NCBI RefSeq assembly: GCF_030413175.1
Contig: NZ_CP129212.1
Location: 6,528,501-6,592,500 of the forward strand
Source of the DNA: Bradyrhizobium roseum
GTDB lineage: Bacteria; Pseudomonadota; Alphaproteobacteria; Rhizobiales; Xanthobacteraceae
Length of the DNA stretch: 64,000 nucleotides
Direction of reading: 5' to 3'
In this document: positions 51,202 to 59,447 of the stretch, piece after piece
Numbering within the stretch: the first letter of the stretch is position 1
Layout of the letters: every line of letters begins with the position of its first letter
The notes under the pieces: model-generated
The model's database searches: none
What the model saw: only the letters and a program-made list of their open reading frames with translations
Told to the model about the DNA's origin: nothing
Made by a program: the position numbers and the translations under genes

Positions 51202-51816
51202 ATGAAACTTACCTTCTCTCCCGCCTCGCCGTTCGCCCGAAAGGTCCGCATCGCCGCGATCGAAACCGGCCTGATCGACAAAATCGAATTCACCTCAGCC
51301 GCCGTCGTGCCGGGTCAGGCCAACGAGGAATACTCCAAGATCACGCCGCTGAAGAAGCTGCCGGTGCTGATCCTCGACAACGGCGACGTCATCCTCGATT
51401 CCTACGTGATCGTCGAATATCTCGACGAACTCGCCGGCGGCGGCAAATTGATCCCCACTTCCGGCCCCGAGCGATGGAAGGTGAAGAGCGACCATTCCCT
51501 GCTGCAGGGCATGCTGGATTCCATGCTGCTGTGCCGCTACGAAGCCATGGTGCGGCCGGAACCGCTGCGGTGGAAGGCCTGGTCCGACGATCATTGGAAC
51601 CGGGCGTGGACCGGCATGGCGCATTTCGAGAACAAGCCCGAAATGCTGTCCGGGCCGTTCAGCATCGCGCAGATCGGCCTTGTTTGCGTGCTCGGCTATG
51701 CTGATTTCCGCTTTGCGGATTGCGGCTGGCGCAAGGCCTATCCGAAGCTCGACGCTTTCCATCAGAAAATGCTGGAGCGGCCGTCGGTGAAAATCTCGGT
51801 CCCGCCGCCGGCGTAA
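51202..51816 (+). CDS. Glutathione S-transferase family protein
   Basis: A 204-residue protein: thioredoxin-like N-terminal domain (1-80) with FSPASPFARKVRIAA for the catalytic Ser region, KKLPVLILDNGDVILDSYVI (cis-Pro and gamma-Glu contact), and an all-helical C-terminal domain. It resembles DcmA/isomerase-like GSTs. Coupled with a FAH-family gene, a role in cis-trans isomerisation of a ring-cleavage product is plausible, but conjugation is equally possible. Start ATG follows AAAGGAAAC. Confidence 0.88.
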   Translation: MKLTFSPASPFARKVRIAAIETGLIDKIEFTSAAVVPGQANEEYSKITPLKKLPVLILDNGDVILDSYVIVEYLDELAGGGKLIPTSGPERWKVKSDHSLLQGMLDSMLLCRYEAMVRPEPLRWKAWSDDHWNRAWTGMAHFENKPEMLSGPFSIAQIGLVCVLGYADFRFADCGWRKAYPKLDAFHQKMLERPSVKISVPPPA

Positions 51817-51826
51817 CGTAAGGAAA

Positions 51827-52315
51827 ATGGAGAGCGGCATGCATGAGGCTGGCAAAGAATTGCGGCGCCTCTGCCTCGCCGCTCTCGTCATGCTCGCGGC
51901 CACTGCTGCGGCTGCGCAGACGCAGTCATTACAGACCGGCCAGCGCAATCTCGCCTGCGGAAGTCCAGCCTCGATCGGCGATGGCTGGTCCACCGCAACG
52001 CCGGAAAGCGTCGGCCTCGATGGCGAGCGCCTGTGCGGCATCGCCGCTTGGCATGCGGCGATCAACGCCAACATTCATGCCGTGCTGATCGTCCGGCACG
52101 GCATGCTCGTGTTCGAGCAATCCTTCCCCGGTTACGATGAACCTTGGGGCATGGGCGTGAGCCTCGGCAGCCAGCGCGTCTTAATCATCCCCGAATTCGA
52201 CCTTGTGGTCGTGACGACTGCAGGGCTTTATGGCAGCCCCCGGCAGGGAAATGCTCCGCTCGACATCCTCGCCAACTTCATCATTCCCTCCGTCAGGGAC
52301 AACACCACGCGATAA
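51827..52315 (+). pseudogene. Internally deleted beta-lactamase-family serine hydrolase
   Basis: The 162-residue frame has a signal peptide (LAALVMLAATAAAAQTQ), the N-terminal 100 residues of a class C beta-lactamase-like hydrolase (VLIVRHGMLVFEQSFPGYDE) and then directly the family's C-terminal strand (LGSQRVLIIPEFDLVVVTTA). The intervening 200 or so residues with the SxxK and YxN catalytic motifs are missing, the junction being at PWG/MGVSL near residue 105. The frame is kept, so a secreted stub could be made, but catalysis is not possible. It overlaps no neighbour and lies ten bases after the GST gene. Confidence 0.7.
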
Positions 52316-52331
52316 CAAGCCGGGAAAAAGC

Positions 52332-53201
52332 ATGAGCCTGAAATTCAACGTCGGCGACCTCACCATCCACCGCATCATCGAACAGGAAACCACCTTCCTG
52401 CCCGCCCTGGAAATGCTGCCGGGCCTGACGCCGGAGGTGCTGGCGGAGAATCGCGCGTGGATGCAGAAGGCCGGCGCGCTCGACGATAACGGCGTGCTGA
52501 TCCTGTGTTTCCAGTCCTACGTGGTGAAGACGCCGCACCACACCATCCTGATCGACAGCTGCATCGGCAACGACAAGTCGCGGCCGCTGCGGCCGAAATG
52601 GAACATGAAGACCGACGACACCTATATGCGTGGGCTTGCCTCGGCAGGGTTTTCGGTCGACGACATCGACTACGTCATGTGCACGCATCTGCATGTCGAC
52701 CATGTCGGCTGGAACACGCGGCTCGACAACGGCCGCTGGGTGCCGACCTTTCCGAAGGCGCGCTACGTGTTCGGCAAGACCGAGTTCGATTACTGGACCG
52801 ACTCACACGCGAAAACGCCCGTACCACCATTTGCCGACAGCGTGCTCCCGGTCGTCGAGGCGCGCCAGGCCGAGATCGTGCGCGACGACTATGCCATCGG
52901 CGACCACGCGCGCATCCTGCCGACGCCGGGCCACACGCCCGGCCACGTCGCCTTCGCCTTCGGCCGCGGCAAGGACGACGCCGTCTTCTCAGGCGACCTG
53001 ATGCATTCGCCGCTGCAGACGCGCTATCCGGAACTGTCCGCCAAGTTCGACGTCGATCAGCCGCAGGCGGCAGCGACACGACGCCAATTCATGGAGCGGT
53101 ATTGCGACAGCGACACGCTGTGCTGCACCGCGCATTTCCCCTCGCCGTCGGTCGGAAAGATCCGGCGCAACGGCAATGGATTTTCCTGCGAGGCGATATG
53201 A
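52332..53201 (+). CDS. MBL-fold metallohydrolase (paralogue 2)
   Basis: A 289-residue zinc hydrolase with the same plan as the gene at 49178: CTHLHVDHVGWNTRL near 116, TPGHTPGHVAFAFG near 197, FSGDLMHSP near 220 and TAHFPSPSVGKI near 263. The two share the stretch following the metal motif (WVPTF..ARYVFGKTEF) and are clear paralogues. No signal peptide. The ATG at 52332 is at a GGGAAAAAG site; its stop overlaps the next start as ATGA. Confidence 0.88.
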   Translation: MSLKFNVGDLTIHRIIEQETTFLPALEMLPGLTPEVLAENRAWMQKAGALDDNGVLILCFQSYVVKTPHHTILIDSCIGNDKSRPLRPKWNMKTDDTYMRGLASAGFSVDDIDYVMCTHLHVDHVGWNTRLDNGRWVPTFPKARYVFGKTEFDYWTDSHAKTPVPPFADSVLPVVEARQAEIVRDDYAIGDHARILPTPGHTPGHVAFAFGRGKDDAVFSGDLMHSPLQTRYPELSAKFDVDQPQAAATRRQFMERYCDSDTLCCTAHFPSPSVGKIRRNGNGFSCEAI

Positions 53202-54001
53202 GCGCGGACACGCCCACCTTCGAAACGCTTTCGATCGAGCCGGTCGACGCGCATGTGGCGATCGTCAGGCTGAATCGGCCCGACGCCTCCAACGCGCTCA
53301 ACACCCAGATGGGCCGCGACCTCGTGCGCTATTTCGAGGACGTGGCGCTTGATCCCAAGAATTTGCGCTGCATCGTGCTGACCGGCACTGGCGACAAGGC
53401 GTTCTGTGCCGGCGGCGATTTGAAGGAACGCCGCGGCATGACAGATGAGGCATGGACGCGCCAGCACGTGATTTTCGAGCGGATGGTGCGGGCGTTGATC
53501 GACTGCCCGGTGCCGATCATCGGCGCCGTCAACGGCGCGGCCTATGGCGGCGGCTGCGAAATCGCGGGAGCTTGCGATTTCCTCTACGCGGCCGAGAGCG
53601 CCCGCTTTGCGCTGACCGAGGTGACGCTGGGCATCATGCCGGGCGGCGGCGGCACGCAGACGCTCCCCCGCGCCGTCGGCGAACGCCGCGCCAAGGAGCT
53701 GATCCTGACCGGCAAGCCGTTTTCCGCCGCGGAAGCGCGTGAATGGGGTCTTGTGAACGAGGTCTTCCCGCTCCCCGAGCTGCTGCCGGCGGCGCTGGCG
53801 ACCGCCGCACGCATCGCCCGCAATGCGCCGATCTCTACTCGTCAGGCAAAACTGTCGATCCACCGCGGCCTGCAGCTTTCGCTGCGAGATGGCCTTGCGC
53901 TTGAGATCGAGGCCTATAACCGCATGGTCCCGACCGAGGACCGCCGCGAGGGCGTGCTGGCTTTCAACGAGAAGCGTACGCCGAACTTCAAGGGCCGGTG
54001 A
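53198..54001 (+). CDS. Enoyl-CoA hydratase/isomerase-family protein
   Basis: A 267-residue crotonase. Oxyanion-hole loops DASNALN near 31 and CAGGDLKER near 68; both catalytic Glu positions are present, in GGGCEIAGACD near 117 and TEVTLGIMPGGGGTQ near 137, so true hydratase activity is expected. The ATG at 53198 overlaps the MBL stop (ATGA). Last gene of the plus-strand catabolic run; suggests that the pathway ends in CoA-thioester beta-oxidation. Confidence 0.92.
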   Translation: MSADTPTFETLSIEPVDAHVAIVRLNRPDASNALNTQMGRDLVRYFEDVALDPKNLRCIVLTGTGDKAFCAGGDLKERRGMTDEAWTRQHVIFERMVRALIDCPVPIIGAVNGAAYGGGCEIAGACDFLYAAESARFALTEVTLGIMPGGGGTQTLPRAVGERRAKELILTGKPFSAAEAREWGLVNEVFPLPELLPAALATAARIARNAPISTRQAKLSIHRGLQLSLRDGLALEIEAYNRMVPTEDRREGVLAFNEKRTPNFKGR

Positions 54002-54019
54002 CGGCGATACATAGCACGT

Positions 54020-54153
54020 CGGCATTCCGGGGCGCCGCAACGCGGCGAACCCGGAATCCAACTCTCCGTGCGGATGGTGCGGGTTATGAAATCAAGACCT
54101 ATTTTGTAGTGACTTGGATTCCGGGTTCGCGCTTCGCGCGCCCCGGAATGACG
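54020..54153. repeat. REP-like composite palindrome (CGGCATTCCGGGG family)
   Basis: CGGCATTCCGGGGCG...CCGGAATCCA and TGGATTCCGG...GCCCCGGAATGACGG form a large inverted repeat with inner hairpins CGCCGCAACGCGGCG and CGCGCTTCGCGCG. Lies between convergent genes, where it may aid termination. Confidence 0.8.
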
Positions 54154-54173
54154 GCTTCGAAGGAGCCTTACCC

Positions 54174-54728
54174 TCAGTCGAACAGGCTCGGCGTGTGGTT
54201 TACCGGGGCTCCCTCGATCGCCAGCATCTTCAATTTCGTCACCACGCCGCCGTTGGCGGAGAAACCGCCGGGCTTGTTGCCGGCCGCGAGCACGCGGTGG
54301 CACGGCACCACGATTGGACAGGGGTTGCGGCCCAGCGCCTGACCGACGTCGCGCGACAGCTCGACGCCGCCGAGTTTTTTGGCGATATCGCCATAGGTCA
54401 TGGTCTTGCCCGGCGGGATCGTGCGCGCGATGTCGTAGACGCCGCGGTTGAATTCGGGAACGCCGTCGAGATCAAGCACAACATCCGCAAGGTCGGTCGG
54501 CTTGCCTTCGAGCAGTTCCACGATGCCGTCGATCGCGGCCTGCACCTTCGCGGGCGGCGGCGTCTCGATCAGATCGTCATGGCGCTGCTGCAAGCGGGCG
54601 CGGGTCTTCGTCTCGTCGCCCATCGGCAATTGCACCGAGGTGATGCCGCGCGCGCCCCAGACGATGCCGCAGCGGCCGATCGCGGTGTCGAATATCGTAA
54701 AATGGTGCCCGGTCATGGCTAGCTCCAT
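54174..54728 (-). CDS. ogt: Methylated-DNA-[protein]-cysteine S-methyltransferase (Ogt type)
   Basis: A 184-residue DNA-repair protein that moves the methyl from O6-methylguanine to its own Cys. Active site NPCPIVVPCHRVLA near residue 140 (PCHRV), and the helix-turn-helix GKTMTYGDIAKKLGG with the Arg-finger region near 104. N-terminal Ada-like domain is absent, so it is not a regulator. The ATG at 54728 is preferred because AGGAGACG directly precedes it; an ATG at 54716 is the alternative. Confidence 0.92.
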   Translation of the reverse strand: MELAMTGHHFTIFDTAIGRCGIVWGARGITSVQLPMGDETKTRARLQQRHDDLIETPPPAKVQAAIDGIVELLEGKPTDLADVVLDLDGVPEFNRGVYDIARTIPPGKTMTYGDIAKKLGGVELSRDVGQALGRNPCPIVVPCHRVLAAGNKPGGFSANGGVVTKLKMLAIEGAPVNHTPSLFD

Positions 54729-54898
54729 CGTCTCCTGCTCAATGCCACCCAGCTTGCTCTCGGCCCCAAATCTAGGCTTGGAGATTCCTGCTATCCACCC
54801 GAAACCCGAGGAAACTTGACGGCATGAACAACTTCCGATGATCTGGGACAATACGATCCCCTTAAATCACCCCTGACCTTCCCACCTCATGAGCCACC

Positions 54899-55720
54899 AT
54901 GCAGACCCTTCACGTCAACGGCTATGACATGGCCTATCTCGATGTCGGCCAAAGTGCCGGCAGTCGCCCGCCGCTGGTCTGCGTCCATGGTTCACTGTGC
55001 GATTTCCGGATCTGGTCACCGGTACTCGGACCGCTGACCCGCAATCATCGCGTGGTCGCTCCTTCGTTGCGGCATTTTTTCCCCGAGCATTGGGACGGTG
55101 TCGGCAACACCTATTCGATCGCCCAGCATGTTGAGGACGTGATCGGCTTTATCGAGAAACTCGATACCGGACCGCTCGACCTGATGGGACATTCCCGCGG
55201 CGGACACATCTGCTTCCGCGTCGCGCAGCGACGGCCTGATCTGTTGCGCAGGCTGATCCTGGCCGAACCCGGCGGCGAACTCGACGGCACGCTGGATCCC
55301 GATTACCAGCCTGGCCCCTCGCTGCTGGCCGCGCGGATCAAGGCTTCTGCCGAGGTGATCGCCGCGGGCGATATCGACGGCGGGCTGCAGATCTTCCTCG
55401 ACGCCCTGGAAGGCCCGGGTGCCTGGAAGCGCCTGCCGGCGACGCCTAAGCAGCTCCTGCGCGACAACGCCACGACGCTGATCGGCCAGATGCACGATCA
55501 GCGCCCGCCGTTCTCCAAGGCCGACGCGGAAGCGATCAAGACGCCGACCTTGTTCATCGGCGGCGCCAACACCAAGGGCACGCTGCCGAAGGTGCTGAAT
55601 GCGCTGGCGGCGAATGTCCAGGGCTCGCGCGTCGCGATGATCCCGGGCACCACGCATCCGATGTTCGAGCAGGCGCCGCAGGCGTTTTGCACCATCGTGC
55701 TGGAGTTTCTGGCGTCATAA
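54899..55720 (+). CDS. Alpha/beta-hydrolase fold protein
   Basis: A 273-residue cytoplasmic hydrolase. Oxyanion HG (VHGSLCDFRIW near 29), nucleophile elbow MGHSRGG (Ser near 101), a likely acid in the TPTLFIGGANTKG region near 218, and catalytic His in PGTTHPMFEQ near 254. Substrate unknown. The stop is only 12 bp from the convergent adenylate cyclase gene. Confidence 0.85.
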   Translation: MQTLHVNGYDMAYLDVGQSAGSRPPLVCVHGSLCDFRIWSPVLGPLTRNHRVVAPSLRHFFPEHWDGVGNTYSIAQHVEDVIGFIEKLDTGPLDLMGHSRGGHICFRVAQRRPDLLRRLILAEPGGELDGTLDPDYQPGPSLLAARIKASAEVIAAGDIDGGLQIFLDALEGPGAWKRLPATPKQLLRDNATTLIGQMHDQRPPFSKADAEAIKTPTLFIGGANTKGTLPKVLNALAANVQGSRVAMIPGTTHPMFEQAPQAFCTIVLEFLAS

Positions 55721-55732
55721 GAGCACTGCCAA

Positions 55733-57466
55733 TCACTTCTGATCGAGACGCCACGCGCCGTCCCAATCCGCGGCCGGCGGATTGGCCTGAAAATCCTCGA
55801 CGCGCCGTGCGAGCACCAGCGATGGGCCGTCGCCGGGCACCGCTTCGAGCGCCGCGCGGAACGCCTGTCGCGCGTCATCCCAACGCTGCGTGCGATAGGC
55901 GGCGAGCCCCTCGGCATATCGTTCGCGCAGCATCAGCCTTTTTTCGCCAAGTTCGTCCTTGCGGCCCATGATCTCGAACACCGCTTCGGGTTTGGTCTGT
56001 CCGGCCACCACCAGCCGGCCGATCTCGCGGGCCTCGATGGCATCGCCGGCCGCGGCGATCGCAGGCTCCGACGCCAGCGAGTGCGTGCCGTAGATCTTGT
56101 TGGCGTTCTCCAGACGCGACGCCAGGTTCACCGCGTCGCCCATCACCGTGTAGCTCATCATGAATTCCGAGCCGATGCTGCCGACCAGCACTTCGCCGGT
56201 CGCAACACCGATACGAACATCGCAATCGCTCGGCACGTTGCGCACGCCAAGGAGTTCGGGCAATTCCGTCCGCAGCGCCGCGCCACGATCAGTCATCTCG
56301 ACGGCGGCCAAGCACGCCAGCCGCGCCTGTTCGCTATGCTCGGTGAAGGGAGGGCCCCAATAGGCCATGATGGCGTCGCCGATATATTTGTCGATGATGC
56401 CGCGATGGCTGCGGATCGGTCCCGACATCGTCGACAGATAATGGTTCATCACCTTGACGAGGCCCTGCGGGGTCATCCCCTCGCTGAGGCTCGTAAACCC
56501 CTTCATGTCGCAGAACAGCACCGTCATCACCCGCCGCTCGCCATCGCTGGCGGTTGGCGACTGCCGGTCGATCAGGCCTTCGACGACGCGCGGGTCGACA
56601 TAGCGGCCAAACGTTTCGCGCAAACGTTCCTTGTGACGCAATTGTTCGACCATGTTGTTGAACGCGGTCGTGAGCTGGCCGATCTCGTCTCGCGTGGTGA
56701 CGTCGATCGATCCGTCGAGCCGGCCGGCTTCGACGGCGCGGGTGCCGTCCAGCAGCCGCCGCACCGGGCCGGTTATTCCGGTGCTGATGAAAAGTGAAAA
56801 TATCAGCCCCAGGATGCTCGCGAGCAGGGTCAGGACCACGGAGATGACGATGGCCGTCTTTTGGTCGCGCATCGTCATCTCGGCATCGCCGCGGACCAGC
56901 GCCAGCATGTCGGTGCGGATGATTTCGATCCGCTGGTTGAGGTCGTCGCGCAGCGCGTCGGTCCGCGCCACGCTGGCCCGGGCTTCCGCAATATTCCCGG
57001 CCTCGATCAGCGTCAGCAGCCGCTTGTATTCTTCGCCGAGGTAGCGATGGAGGTCGCTGATCACGCGCTCGATCCGATCGTCGATCCGGCCGAGCCGGGC
57101 GTTATCGGACGCAGTCGAGGAGTCGTCGATGATCGCATTGATCAGGGCACGCGCCGCCTGCGCTTCCTGCTCGATTTCCTGGCCCTTCGCCTCGTAGATT
57201 TTCCGCTGGTCCGCCATCGAGGGCTCGTCGGGCGGCGTCTGCATCCGGCTGATCATCAAACGGCGCAGCGCCAGCGCCTGCTCCAGCGAACGGATATTCA
57301 TTCGCGCCAGGTGTCCGTACGCTTCGACATATCTGGAGCTGAACTCGTCGAGCTGATGGGCGATCTTGCGCGTCATCACCGTCGACAGCGCCGACGTGAT
57401 CGCCATCAAAAAAATCAATCCGAGGGCGATGCCGAGGATGCGCTTTCGGATTGTCGGTTGCAGCAT
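55733..57466 (-). CDS. Membrane adenylate/guanylate cyclase with HAMP domain
   Basis: A 577-residue class III cyclase. Helix one (about 10-30), a periplasmic four-helix sensor (30-205), helix two (about 207-230), HAMP (about 230-285, ITGPVRRLLDGTRAVEAGRL), and cyclase domain (about 305-500): both metal Asp are present (FCDMKGFTSLSEG, IGDAIMAYWG), as are the specificity and transition-state residues (DKYIGD, SYTVMGDAVNLASRLE). A short TPR-like tail follows. Unlike the gene at 31152, catalytic residues are complete. The long sensor domain suggests an extracytoplasmic input. Confidence 0.9.
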   Translation of the reverse strand: MLQPTIRKRILGIALGLIFLMAITSALSTVMTRKIAHQLDEFSSRYVEAYGHLARMNIRSLEQALALRRLMISRMQTPPDEPSMADQRKIYEAKGQEIEQEAQAARALINAIIDDSSTASDNARLGRIDDRIERVISDLHRYLGEEYKRLLTLIEAGNIAEARASVARTDALRDDLNQRIEIIRTDMLALVRGDAEMTMRDQKTAIVISVVLTLLASILGLIFSLFISTGITGPVRRLLDGTRAVEAGRLDGSIDVTTRDEIGQLTTAFNNMVEQLRHKERLRETFGRYVDPRVVEGLIDRQSPTASDGERRVMTVLFCDMKGFTSLSEGMTPQGLVKVMNHYLSTMSGPIRSHRGIIDKYIGDAIMAYWGPPFTEHSEQARLACLAAVEMTDRGAALRTELPELLGVRNVPSDCDVRIGVATGEVLVGSIGSEFMMSYTVMGDAVNLASRLENANKIYGTHSLASEPAIAAAGDAIEAREIGRLVVAGQTKPEAVFEIMGRKDELGEKRLMLRERYAEGLAAYRTQRWDDARQAFRAALEAVPGDGPSLVLARRVEDFQANPPAADWDGAWRLDQK

Positions 57467-57612
57467 GGAGTGGCGCTCTGGGGTGGCAGACGGGGCGAAA
57501 CGAACGACCGACCGGCCGATCCGGGTTCGGCCGAGTTTGCTGCTTAGCGCGCGGCGCCGGAATTGGCACGTTCAGCGCACAAAGTCGGTTGACGCGCCGC
57601 CGGCCGAGGAGT

Positions 57613-57638
57613 ATCGAATACGGAATTCCGTATTCGAT
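57613..57638. promoter_or_regulatory. Perfect 26-bp palindrome, probable GntR operator
   Basis: ATCGAATACGGAA followed by its exact complement TTCCGTATTCGAT, centred on GAATTC, ends 15 bp before the GntR start. Position and symmetry fit autoregulation by this FCD-type regulator and control of the following oxidoreductases. Confidence 0.75.
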
Positions 57639-57653
57639 TGCGGGTTAGCCGAC

Positions 57654-58328
57654 ATGATCCGCCTGGATCCGCTCCCCAACCTGATCGACCAGGTCTACGG
57701 CCGGATCCTCGAGGCGATCACCGATCGTTCGCTGCCGCCGGGCCACCGCATCCGGCAGAATGAACTGGCGGAAAAGCTTGGCGTCTCGCGCCAGCCGGTT
57801 TCCCACGCGTTGCATCTGCTGCACCGGCAGGGACTCGTCGCCGAAAGCGGCCGCCGCGGTTTTGAAGTCACCCGGCTTGATCCCGAGCGCATCCGCCAGC
57901 TTTACGAGGTGCGCGGCGCCATCGACGGGCTGGCTGCCCGGCTCGCGGCCGGAAGGGCCAAGTCGGATGCTGCGGGACGCGCGCAACTCGAGGCCGCGCT
58001 GCGGGCGGGACGAATCGTCGGCAACGACACACCGCTGTCGCGGCTGATCGCGCTCGACGTCGATTTTCATCGCGCGATCTACCATCTCGCGGGCAATCCC
58101 GCGATCGAGGAAATGATTGCGCCGCAATGGCCGCACATGCGCCGCTCGATGGCGACCGTGCTCGCCGAGCTCGATTACCGCGACAGCGCCTGGGCCGAGC
58201 ACGAGGCCATCGCCGCGCAGATTTTCGCCGGCAATGCCAAGGCCGCGGAGGCTGTAGCGCTGGCGCATGCGCAAACCGCCGGACGCATGACCGAGGAGAG
58301 ACTGAGAGCGACGGATAAGGCGGCCTAA
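57654..58328 (+). CDS. GntR-family transcriptional regulator (FadR/FCD subfamily)
   Basis: A 224-residue regulator. Winged helix-turn-helix at 10-75 (IRQNELAEKLGVSRQPVSHAL) and the all-helical FCD effector domain (85-215) with metal/ligand residues in LDVDFHRAIYHLAGN and WAEHEAIAAQIF. FCD regulators usually bind carboxylic acids and release DNA on binding. The ATG at 57654 lies just after a perfect palindrome. The next two genes (PhyH, SAF oxidoreductase) read the same way, so they are probable targets. Confidence 0.92.
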   Translation: MIRLDPLPNLIDQVYGRILEAITDRSLPPGHRIRQNELAEKLGVSRQPVSHALHLLHRQGLVAESGRRGFEVTRLDPERIRQLYEVRGAIDGLAARLAAGRAKSDAAGRAQLEAALRAGRIVGNDTPLSRLIALDVDFHRAIYHLAGNPAIEEMIAPQWPHMRRSMATVLAELDYRDSAWAEHEAIAAQIFAGNAKAAEAVALAHAQTAGRMTEERLRATDKAA

Positions 58329-58335
58329 TACAGGG

Positions 58336-58430
58336 TCCTCATCCTGAGGAGCCGCGAAGCGGCGTCTCGACGGATGGCCACGGGCCTCATGGTTCGAGAT
58401 GCGCGAAGACGCGCTCCTCACCATGAGGGG
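58336..58430. repeat. REP-like palindrome (CCTCATCCTGAGGAGC family)
   Basis: TCCTCATCCTGAGGAGCC near the start and CTCCTCACCATGAGGGG at the end are the arms of a composite palindrome, with an inner CCGCGAAGCGGCG hairpin. Fourth REP-like family in the window; lies between gntR and phyH. Confidence 0.7.
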
Positions 58431-58466
58431 AGAGTAAAACAAAACAAAACCACAGGAGAGAACGCC

Positions 58467-59267
58467 ATGAAACTGACGCCACAGCAGATCGAATTCTTCA
58501 ACCGCGAAGGCTGGCTGTTCCTGCCCGAACTGTTCAGCCAGGAAGAAGTGGACTACCTCGCGCGCGAAGCCATCAACATTTATGACGCCAACCGCCCCGA
58601 GGTATGGCGCGAGAAGAGCGGTGCGCCGCGCACAGCTTTTGCCGCGCATCTCTATAACGAAGCCTTCGGCGCACTCGGCGCGCACCCCCGCATGATCGAG
58701 CCGATCGAACAGCTGTTCGGCGAGAAGGTTTACATGCACCAGTTCAAGATCAACGCCAAGGCGGCTTTCACCGGCGACGTCTGGCAATGGCACCAGGATT
58801 ATGGCACCTGGAAGCGCGATGACGGCATGCCCGAGCCGCGCGCGATGAACATCGCGATCTTCCTCGACGAGGTGATGCCGATCAACGGCCCATTGATGCT
58901 GGTGCCGAAGAGCCAGCACGCCGGCGACCTCAAAGCCTCGCACGACCTGGAGACAACCTCCTATCCACTGTGGACGCTGGACGAGGCGACCGTCACGAAA
59001 CTCGTCAACGAAGGCGGCATCGTCGCTCCCACCGGCAAGGCCGGCGGCATGCTGATGTTCCACGGCAATCTCGTGCATGGCTCCGCCGGCAACATCACGC
59101 CCTACCCGCGCAAGATCGTCTATCTGACGCTGAATGCGGTCTCGAACTACATCCGCACCCCGACGCGACCGGAATATATCGCGCACCGCGATTTCACGCC
59201 GATCGAAACCGTTGACGACGATGCACTGGTGCGGCTGGCGCGCGCCCATCGCCAGGCGGCGGAGTAG
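58467..59267 (+). CDS. Phytanoyl-CoA dioxygenase (PhyH)-family Fe(II)/2-oxoglutarate enzyme
   Basis: A 266-residue double-stranded beta-helix oxygenase. Iron ligands: His and Asp in WQWHQDYGTW near residue 110, and distal His in FHGNLVHGSAGN near 200; Arg for 2-oxoglutarate near TPYPRKIVYLTLNAV. It hydroxylates an unknown small molecule. GGAGAG precedes the ATG. Relatives include ectoine hydroxylase, but no ectoine genes are nearby. Linked by position to the GntR regulator and the downstream oxidoreductase. Confidence 0.87.
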   Translation: MKLTPQQIEFFNREGWLFLPELFSQEEVDYLAREAINIYDANRPEVWREKSGAPRTAFAAHLYNEAFGALGAHPRMIEPIEQLFGEKVYMHQFKINAKAAFTGDVWQWHQDYGTWKRDDGMPEPRAMNIAIFLDEVMPINGPLMLVPKSQHAGDLKASHDLETTSYPLWTLDEATVTKLVNEGGIVAPTGKAGGMLMFHGNLVHGSAGNITPYPRKIVYLTLNAVSNYIRTPTRPEYIAHRDFTPIETVDDDALVRLARAHRQAAE

Positions 59268-59289
59268 TTTGAAGCCATTTTAGAACACG

Positions 59290-59406
59290 CGTCATGCCCG
59301 GGCTTGTCCCGGGCATCCACGTCTTGCGATGCCGCGGCGGAAAAGACGGGGATGGCCGGGACATCCGGCGCGAAGACGCGCTTCGCGCTTTTGCCCGACC
59401 ATGACG
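59290..59406. repeat. REP-like palindrome (CGTCATGCCCGG family), with extra hairpin
   Basis: CGTCATGCCCGGGC...GGGCATCCACGTCTT and AAGACGGGGATGGCCGGG...CCATGACGG form the same element type as 51093-51182, with an inserted GCGAAGACGCGCTTCGCG hairpin in the right half. Confidence 0.75.
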
Positions 59407-59447
59407 GCGACAATCATAGCCGCAATTTTACTCGCTGGATTTTCCCC

